A DNA stretch of 64,000 bases, taken from the NCBI RefSeq assembly GCF_009905375.1, contig NC_133657.1, positions 50,368,233 to 50,432,232 on the forward strand. The letters run 5' to 3'. The translations under genes and the position numbers were made by a program. Positions within the stretch are counted from its first letter, which is position 1; each line of letters starts with the position of its first letter. This DNA comes from Apium graveolens. Lineage: Eukaryota; Streptophyta; Magnoliopsida; Apiales; Apiaceae. The notes beneath the pieces were generated by a model. It had not been told where the DNA came from and did no database searches. It saw only the letters and a list, made by a program, of their open reading frames with translations. This document shows, piece after piece, positions 57,514 through 64,000 of the stretch.

Positions 57514-59186
57514 TGAAAGGAATATGTCCTAAGTCCAATCATGTATTAGGATTTAGGAATAACTTTTATGTAATCTGTTTTGATTTCATTGATATTAATA
57601 AAAGACTTGTTTTGTTTTTATTACGGGCTTTATCTATTTAAGTGTTTAAATAAGATATACCATAGTTTAGAGTAAAGCTTTTTATGGATTATGATGAGAT
57701 CATAATAGTGAGACCTAAAAAGATGATAACTCTAAACTTAAATAGTTCCTGGTCATAGGATTACTAACTGGTAATTAATAATCCGCAGAGATCGGTACAT
57801 ACTATGCTTGCTTCATTATGAAGGATGTCTGTTCTCATAGACATTTGTGTGGTGACACTATAGCTAGTATGTAGGTGCTTATTATGGAATAAGTTCACTG
57901 AATATGACTCGCACAGCTGAACAACTGATGGAGTTCACTCACGTGTCAGCAGTTGTTCACATAGTGATAGTTGTACAAGTATCCTTAGACTTGAGGTCAT
58001 CATAGTCATCTTATGTACACTGAACTATGCTTTGGTTTAGTTCTTAGTCTCCAAGGACAATTATTAGGGCTCTTCTGGGTATAGGAATTTGTACACGAAG
58101 ATAGTGTATGATTAATAAAGGATCTACACCTTCCAGTGAAGGAAGCGAATGTTCAAGGCTGATCCACTTATGCTAGTTCAGGAATCTCTGGCCAGAGTGA
58201 ATGAAATTAGAAAGGAGTTTCTAATTTGCATAGAACTACGCATAGTAAATGGTAAGCAAGTGGTTAAATTAGATAGGCTTGACACGAGATCCATGCCTTG
58301 TATTTAATCGGGACATTATAGGGTAGAAGGAGTTTATTGTACGGTAACTATTCACTGAATAGGTTCTTGATATTCTAAGCAGTGAATTCATACTATCCGG
58401 ATAGTCGCGATATGCTGAGAAGTATCCCTCACGATGTAGAATAAATGTGATTAATTAATTAATCATATTTAATAAATTAGAGAATTTATATAAATAATGA
58501 TAAAATAGTTTTATTATTATTTATTTCTACTACCGGCTTAATATTGAACCTACAGGGTCACACCATAAAAAGAGAATAATTTAATGGTGGAGGAATTAAT
58601 TAATAATGGCTAATAATTATTTATTTATAAAATAAATAATTAATTGGCAAATTTAATAATTGATTAAATGAGATTTAATTGATTATAAATTAATTAAGAA
58701 AAGTTCTTAATATTATTAATTAAGAATTTAATTTTTGGAAATTAAATCAAGAGAGAGAATTATTTCTAAAGTGTTTAGAAAAAGGATTAATAATTAAAAG
58801 GTGTTTTAATTATTAATGAGAATAATAAATAGGATAATAATAATAATATTTATGAGAAAATTTCAGCTGAAAATTTTGCCTATAAATACACTATTATAGA
58901 CCCTATTTTATTCTAACCCACACAGAACCCGAAAACCTAAAAAGTTTGGAAAACCCAATTCTCTCCACCTCCTTCCTCCTCCTTAACATCGTTTTCTTGG
59001 TGGATACCGGTGGAGTGCTTCACACTTGAGGAACAACTGCTAAGGATCTCTGATCGTTGTCTTCGAATTATTTTTAAAGGTTAGATTCGATCCCTCGAAT
59101 TTTTATTCACGATTTATATGCTTTTATTTGGATTTTGTATGTGTAAAAGTGTTTTGCCATGCCCCCGCTGCGTTTAAAATCCAACA
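57514..59186 (+). repeat. TNT-like copia 5' LTR
   Basis: 1673 bp, TGAAAGGAATATGTCC to AAATCCAACA. TATAAATA at 58881-58888 gives a U3 of about 1.37 kb. The AT-rich palindrome seen in the solo LTRs is present near 58445 with one mismatch. Confidence 0.92.
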
Positions 59187-59187
59187 T

Positions 59188-59199
59188 TGGTATCAGAGC
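59188..59199 (+). promoter_or_regulatory. Primer-binding site, tRNA-iMet type (copia)
   Basis: TGGTATCAGAGC two bases after the LTR end, complementary to initiator tRNA-Met. Confidence 0.85.
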
Positions 59200-59619
59200 A
59201 TAGGTTGTATGCATATAGATCTGTGGTAAAAATTTCAGAATTTTATGTGCTTGTATGAATTAATTATGATTTTTACAAGTTATATCATGGATTAATTTTG
59301 TCTGATGAGAAATCGTTTCTCAGAATAATTTTGAATGTTGATCTGGATTCTACAAGTGTTGTAGATCGTCTGGGTATTTTTTTCATAATTTTAGGATGTA
59401 TAGATTTTTTATTATGAATTTTTGAAGTTCTTGTAATTAAAATTCGTAATTAAATAAATCATATATATATATAAATTGATTGTAAGTATATATATATATA
59501 TTGCATCTGTTGTACTGCTGTCTTTGTCTGTGGTTTATGCTGCCTCACGGATAGAAAAGTAGAACAGAGAACAGTTGTCAGGCGCGCAAAGCGGCGGCTG
59601 CTGCAAAAAAAAAATATAG

Positions 59620-59790
59620 GGGTGTAACGCATTCCGGGAATGCGTTACACACCTGTGGCCCGGAATGCGTTACACACCTGTGGCGCATTCACGGAATGCG
59701 TTACACCCTTTAATGGCTTAAAAGGGGTGTAACGCATCACCGGAATGCGTTACAGGGCTTGTAACGCGTTCCCGAAATGCGTTACAGCCC
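59620..59790 (+). repeat. Inverted-repeat cluster in copia leader
   Basis: Eight copies of GTAACGCATTCC or its complement GGAATGCGTTAC in both orientations. The first pair (59622-59650) is a perfect palindrome with 14-base arms GTGTAACGCATTCC and a one-base centre. Later pairs (about 59728-59755 and 59761-59787) make further hairpins. It lies between primer site and gag, where dimerisation or packaging signals sit in other retroelements. Confidence 0.85.
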
Positions 59791-60528
59791 GTCTGTTGAT
59801 TTTAAAATTGATTTTCTGGGAGTTTCGTAACTCCGTTTTAGGCGTGCAATATACCGTTGGATTCGTTTTTCCGAGATGGATCTAATGGAGTGATCAATTT
59901 TAGTTTATATAAAAGTTTTGAACTGTTTATATTCCATGAAGTGTTTTAAAGCTGTTTTTGATCGTTTGAATTGATTTTAAATGCTTCATGTGATACATAG
60001 AGATGTATAATGCTTAGTTCTATATGCTAGATGATATAACATGCCTACCTTGATGTTTATTCATGTTGATATATGTGATATATGGTTAGTTTATCATGCG
60101 ATGATAGATTTAGGTGAACTTAAATGAACATAAGGCGTTTGTTAGACAACCTAGTATAGTGAAATTGTTTCATAACCTTAAGAATAATATTATGAATACA
60201 ATCATGAGATTCTTGTGTTTATGAAACACGTAATTGAATATGAATTTTCGATATGAGAGAAAGGATGATTCTGTCAACAACAGATTTCTATCTGTAAGAA
60301 AGGGTTATTAAGTGACGCCTCTTGACAATGCTCCACCCGATCTGGGAATCATCTGATTATTGATTATTGATTTAAAATATTTAATTTAAAAGGAAGAATC
60401 TCTTTATAATATGATTATGATTATAACGTAATATAATCCCTCTAAAATTTAATAATATCAAGTAGTAATTGGCCAATGACAGAACGGGCTTGTGTCGGTA
60501 ATAGCCTTCCAACATGATAGAAAAGTAG

Positions 60529-60862
60529 TTCTTATTTTTGAATCATTGTCGGTTCGTGCTACAGCCGAGGGCTTTGATTTCGAAATAAGAAATACTTGTC
60601 TATTACATAGAGATGTGTACATTGAATAAGAATCTAAAGGTCGGTACGTGCTACAGCCGTGGGCCTTTGGGGACTGATTCAACTGTACGGAATGTTGGGT
60701 TAGACTTGACTTAGAATATTGAGTTTGTCGTGCTACAGCCGAGACTCAATTATTCAAGAGGCTAAAGTTTGATTAGGGAATAACATGAGATGTAATTGAC
60801 AAGAGTTGTCTGCCTATTGAACATTACATGGCGGTTCGTGCTACAGCCGGGGTCGTGTAATG
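60529..60862 (+). repeat. Four hairpins with invariant loop core in copia leader
   Basis: The core CGTGCTACAGCCG occurs four times (near 60555, 60647, 60729 and 60837). Each has its own complementary flanks: TTCTTATTT/AAATAAGAA (60529-60591); GAATC/GATTC plus AAAGG/CCTTT (60630-60680); GAATATTGAGT/ACTCAAT-TATTC (60714-60755); CATTACA/TGTAATG (60822-60862). The stems differ entirely in sequence but pair in every copy. The array ends about 190 bp before gag. Confidence 0.85.
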
Positions 60863-61052
60863 GAATGTAGGATCCCTATTCCCACTAGTATTATGAATGC
60901 TTAATTTTTCACGTAGGGGGTTGAATAAATTAGGAAAACTAGTGGGAGCCACTTATGAATAAAGACCCGATTCATATAGTGTTTTAAAATGAAATCGAAT
61001 ATTTGCTAAGTGTTGTTATGTGTTTATCATTTACAGATTTACAATATACATT

Positions 61053-61930
61053 ATGTCTTCTGCACTATCACTCAGGAGCATACTAGATGCTCACAAATTT
61101 ACTGGTCCTAATTATGCTGACTGGCTTCGAAACTTGAGAATTGTTCTCAGGATTGAGAAGCTGGAATACGTGATTGACTCACCTAAGCCTACTGAACCTG
61201 CTAGTGATGCACATAATGATGAACATGTTATGTATCGTAAGTGGATAGATGATGCAAATGTTGCTCAATGCATCATGCTAGCTTCCATGAACATTGAGCT
61301 ACAGAAGCAACATGAGCATATGGATGCTCACACTATCCTCATGCATCTACAAGAGTTGTATGATGTGGCGGGGAGGACAGCTCGATATGAGATATCGAAG
61401 GAGTTGTTCGGTTGTAGGATGTCTGAGGGATCATCTGTGAATGACCATGTACTTAAGATGATCAATTTGATTGAACGTCTTGGACAATTTGGTTTTGCCA
61501 TGGATGGGGAGCTGAGCCAAGACTTGGTCTTGCAATCGCTTCCGAGTTCGTTCTCACAGTTTGTTGTGAACTTTCACATGAATAAGTTGGATGTCAGCCT
61601 GCCTGAACTCCACAACATGTTGAAGACTGCGGAATCGAATTTTCCCCCTAAAAAGAGTTCTGTTCTTCTAATTGGTGAGGGTTCCAATCCTAAGAAAAGG
61701 AAGAGGAACCCTTCCAAGAAGAAGAAAGTAGGTGAGAAAATGCCGGTTCCACCAAAAGCTGAAGACCCCAAGAGCAAAGTTGTTTGCTTTCACTGTAATA
61801 AGGTGGGGCACTGGAAGAGGAACTGCAAGGTTTACCTTGCAGAATTGAAGAAGAAGAAGGGTAGTGAGACTACCACTTCTGATTCAGGTATGTTCATGAT
61901 TGAAGTGAATATATCATTAAATAAAATTTC
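61053..61930 (+). CDS. Copia gag (UBN2-type) with zinc knuckle; frame runs into broken protease
   Basis: I choose ATG 61053 (MSSALSLRSILDAHKFTG) over the upstream in-frame ATG at 61020, because family gags start with this block. It includes NYADWLRNLRIVLR, LQELYDVAGRTARYEISKEL, LVLQSLPSSFSQFVVNFHMN, a Lys-rich basic patch, and the knuckle CFHCNKVGHWKRNC (C-X2-C-X4-H-X4-C) near 61787-61828. The frame continues into protease and ends at 62021 because of a frameshift at about 61980. Gag itself has no stop. The element as a whole is defective. Confidence 0.85.
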
Positions 61931-62557
61931 TACTTGGGTATTCGATACCGCCTGTGGTTCTCATATCTGCAATTGTTGCAGGGACCAAGGAGAAGTAGGA
62001 CTCTTGAGGAAGAGGAGGTGATTCTAGTGATGAGAAATGGAGCAAGAGTTGCTGCTGAAGATGTAGAATCATTTCATTTAGATATGCCTACGGGCAAGAC
62101 TATTGTTTTAAATAATTGTTATTTTGTTCCCTCGATTGTGAGGAATATTATTCCCATGTTAGACTTGGCTGGATTTTCATTTATTATTGAGAATAATGAA
62201 TGTTCTATTCTTAGAAATAATATTCTTTATGGACGTGGTACTTTAAATAATGGTCTGTATAAATGTGACATAATTTACTTCAGATTGAACAAACTAATAA
62301 AAGAAAAGGGATGATGAAAATCTCACTTTATAGTGGCACTGCAGTCTCCATTTAGTGGAAATGGAGAGAGGGCTGTAAATTTCCTAGGAATGGTACACAC
62401 AGATGTATGTGGACCAATGTCTACGCAAGCCATGGGTGGATTTTCATACTTTATTACTTCCATAGATGATAGATCTGGATTCAGATATGTGTTTGATGAA
62501 ACACAAGTTTGAGGCCTTTGAAAAGTTCAAAGAATAGAAGTATGAAGTGGAGAAGTT
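61931..62557 (+). pseudogene. Copia protease and integrase start, broken
   Basis: The protease motif is WVFDTACGSHIC; the family usually has DTG, here DTA. A frameshift at about 61980 moves the reading to the frame ending at 62314 (RRSRTLEEEEVILVMRNGAR, LNNCYFVPSIVRNIIPML). After that, the integrase zinc region appears deleted. The core start (LGMVHTDVCGPMST, then GGFSYFITSIDDRSGF) reads to a stop near 62512. The sequence breaks off at about 62557. Confidence 0.8.
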
Positions 62558-63180
62558 TTAGATAAGTGTGCTAGATTAGTAGTGATTATCTGATTACTGG
62601 ATGAACTGACCTCTGTTTTATCTGATTTGTCCATAAGTGCAAGATTGGCATAGCTTGTAATCCTCCTCTAATCCATTAGCAGCCCAGTCATTTTCTTGAG
62701 TTAGAAAGGCCCTTTCCTTCTGTTTGAGCATCTCAAAATATTTCTTTTTGTAATCCACAGGCTCAAACTTCTTTCTATCAGAATTAGGCTTTCTGCGCTC
62801 ATTTGCAAAATGACCACTCAAGCCACACTTGAAACATTTCAACTTTGACTTGTCAACCATGTTTTTGTTAGGCTTGGATGCTCCAAAATTCTTCTTGAAT
62901 TTGAGCTTGGTAAACCTTCTGGATAGAAAAGCCCGATGCTTATCTATGTCCTCCATATCATCTTGACTAATATGGTCTTCATTTTCAGCTACTAGCCCTT
63001 TTACTTTTCCTTCACAAACTCTAGGGGTTGGTGCAGATTCCACAGCTTCAATCTTTATCTCCTTCTCTTTCTCTTTCTTGCAATGGACCCTCCCTTCTTT
63101 CTTCCTTTCTCCAGCTTCTCATCTTGCTCTATTTCAAGATCATAGGTTTTTAGAATCTTATACAGTCAATTCAAGGTATA
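62558..63180 (-). pseudogene. SIRE-type copia gag fragment
   Basis: The frame at 63043-62618 has DDIDKHRAFLSRRFTKLKFK, KCFKCGLSGHFANERRKP and FEPVDYKKKYFEMLKQKERA, typical of SIRE-type gag C-termini. The zinc knuckle is C-X2-C-X4-H-X4-R, so its last Cys is lost. The orientation agrees with the SIRE RT at 50-51.5 kb, so it may be the 5' part of the same element. Confidence 0.7.
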
Positions 63181-64000
63181 TTCCTTGTAATCTTGAGATT
63201 TCTTAGTGAGACTGTCAGAGGCTTCCATTCCTTTGATAGAGATCTAAGGAATTTGAGGTTTGAGTCTTTTGTCTGATACTGTCAAAGGCTTCCATTCCTT
63301 GTAATCCATTGCCTTTGTTTGAATCCTTTTGCCACAAGCCTGGCCTTATAGGTCTCCACCTGGCCATCTGCTATAATCTATCTTTTGTATACCGTATACA
63401 TAGATTCCATTCTGGATTTCATGGCACTATGCCATTTCTCTGAGTCAACACTACTCATAGCCTCATTATAGGTCACAGGGTCGTCATCTTCAATGATCGA
63501 CAACTCATTGTCATTCTCAATGACAAGGCCATATTACCTCTCAGGTTGGCGAGACACTCTCCCTGATCTATGAATGGGCTATTCCACAAAAGGTTGTTCA
63601 GTCAGAACAGGTGTTTCCACTTGATCCGTAGTAGTTTGTGCTTCTTGAACTTCATCAAGTTCAATTTTGCTCCCACTGTTTACTTCAAGGATAAACTCCT
63701 TTTCCAAGAAGGTAGCATGTCTGGAGACAAACACCCGATGATCGGTGCAAAAGTAATACCCTAAAGTCTCTTTAGGATATCCCACAAAACTACATTTTAC
63801 GGATCGATATTCCAGCTTATCTGGGTCAACTTACTTGACATAAGCTGGACATCCCCAAATCTTAATGTGTTTAAGACTCGGTTTCCTTTCTTTCCATATC
63901 TCATACGAAGTTTGAGGAACAGATTTTTGAAGTCACCTTATTCAGTAAATATGCTGAGGTTTCCAATGCATAACCCTATAGGAATACTGGAAGATTTGCA
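63181..64000 (-). pseudogene. TNT-like copia integrase C-terminus and RT start, fragment
   Basis: On the minus strand 64000-63579 reads as integrase C-terminal sequence (LRFGDVQLM-type remnants, then MGYPKETLGYYFCTDHRVFV and FLEKEFILEVNSGSKIELDE). At 63570-63400 there are RT-start remnants (EKWHSAMKSRMESMYT), then [19 protein letters not shown] remnants with gaps. A repeat of about 80 bp spacing (AGGCTTCCATTCCTT at about 63219 and 63287) marks a local duplication. It continues beyond the right edge. Same lineage as the element at 57514, opposite strand. Confidence 0.7.

Larger units (their letters stand above)
57514..62557 (+). mobile_element. TNT-like Ty1/copia element, 3' half missing
   Basis: A 5' LTR (57514-59186), a primer site, a leader of about 1.85 kb with structured repeats, gag and part of protease-integrase, then an abrupt end at about 62557 inside the integrase core. 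The element lies within Athila-3 pol after GGAGC. The matching GGAGC on the far side is not in the window. Solo LTRs of the same family lie at 24155 and 26737. Confidence 0.9.

Noticed and set aside
1..64000. Host protein-coding, tRNA or rRNA genes
   Set aside because: All frames with recognisable similarity belong to transposable elements; no tRNA cloverleaf or rRNA stretch was recognised. The tRNA-like 12-18-base matches are primer-binding sites.

Overview
This window looks like a repeat-rich block of a eudicot nuclear genome. It is built almost entirely of plant LTR retrotransposons inserted into one another, plus one CACTA DNA transposon. I find no host gene, tRNA or rRNA gene. The lineages present (Athila-type Ty3/gypsy with an extra ORF2, Tekay/Del-like chromovirus, SIRE-type and TNT-like Ty1/copia, En/Spm-type CACTA) are typical of flowering plants. 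The species cannot be read from the sequence; an Apiaceae or other campanulid plant is only a guess.

Layout. (1) 1-24098: Athila copy 1 on the minus strand, running off the left edge. Its gag is split by a roughly 4.1-kb solo LTR of another Ty3/gypsy element (6630-7203 plus 18519-22055, perfect ATCGC duplication). That solo LTR is itself split by a nearly complete Athila copy 2 (7204-18513, minus). (2) 24099-29042: non-coding DNA with a 36-bp repeat array, carrying two solo copia LTRs in opposite orientation (24155-25859 plus, 26737-28440 minus), each with its own perfect 5-bp duplication. (3) 29043-51535: a SIRE-type copia on the minus strand, present as LTR plus env-position ORF (29043-34417) and env start, RNase H and RT (49434-51535). 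Between these lie a Tekay-like element with decayed pol (34418-45085, plus) and a CACTA element missing one end (45086-49433, minus). (4) 51536-57513: Athila copy 3, minus, LTR truncated. It is cut by a TNT-like copia (57514-62557, plus) that lacks its 3' half. (5) 62558-64000: a SIRE gag fragment and a TNT-like integrase/RT fragment, both minus.

Every protein-coding region is broken by stops, frameshifts or deletions. The best preserved is Athila-2 pol: one 1071-codon frame with a single-base gap near its end.

The most interesting signal is non-coding. All three Athila copies have a TATA box at a fixed distance of about 96 bp before ORF2, with a GC-rich repeat array further upstream; the LTR U3 carries the same pair of elements. 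The arrays are phased at 21 bp. The TNT-like copia leader holds four hairpins with an invariant loop core and different but self-complementary stems, plus a cluster of inverted repeats. The Tekay-like LTR holds two arrays of short hairpins whose stems covary. The SIRE element scatters one 9-10-base motif through LTR, intergenic and coding DNA. These look like cis-acting DNA or RNA structures and are the main candidates for something undescribed.
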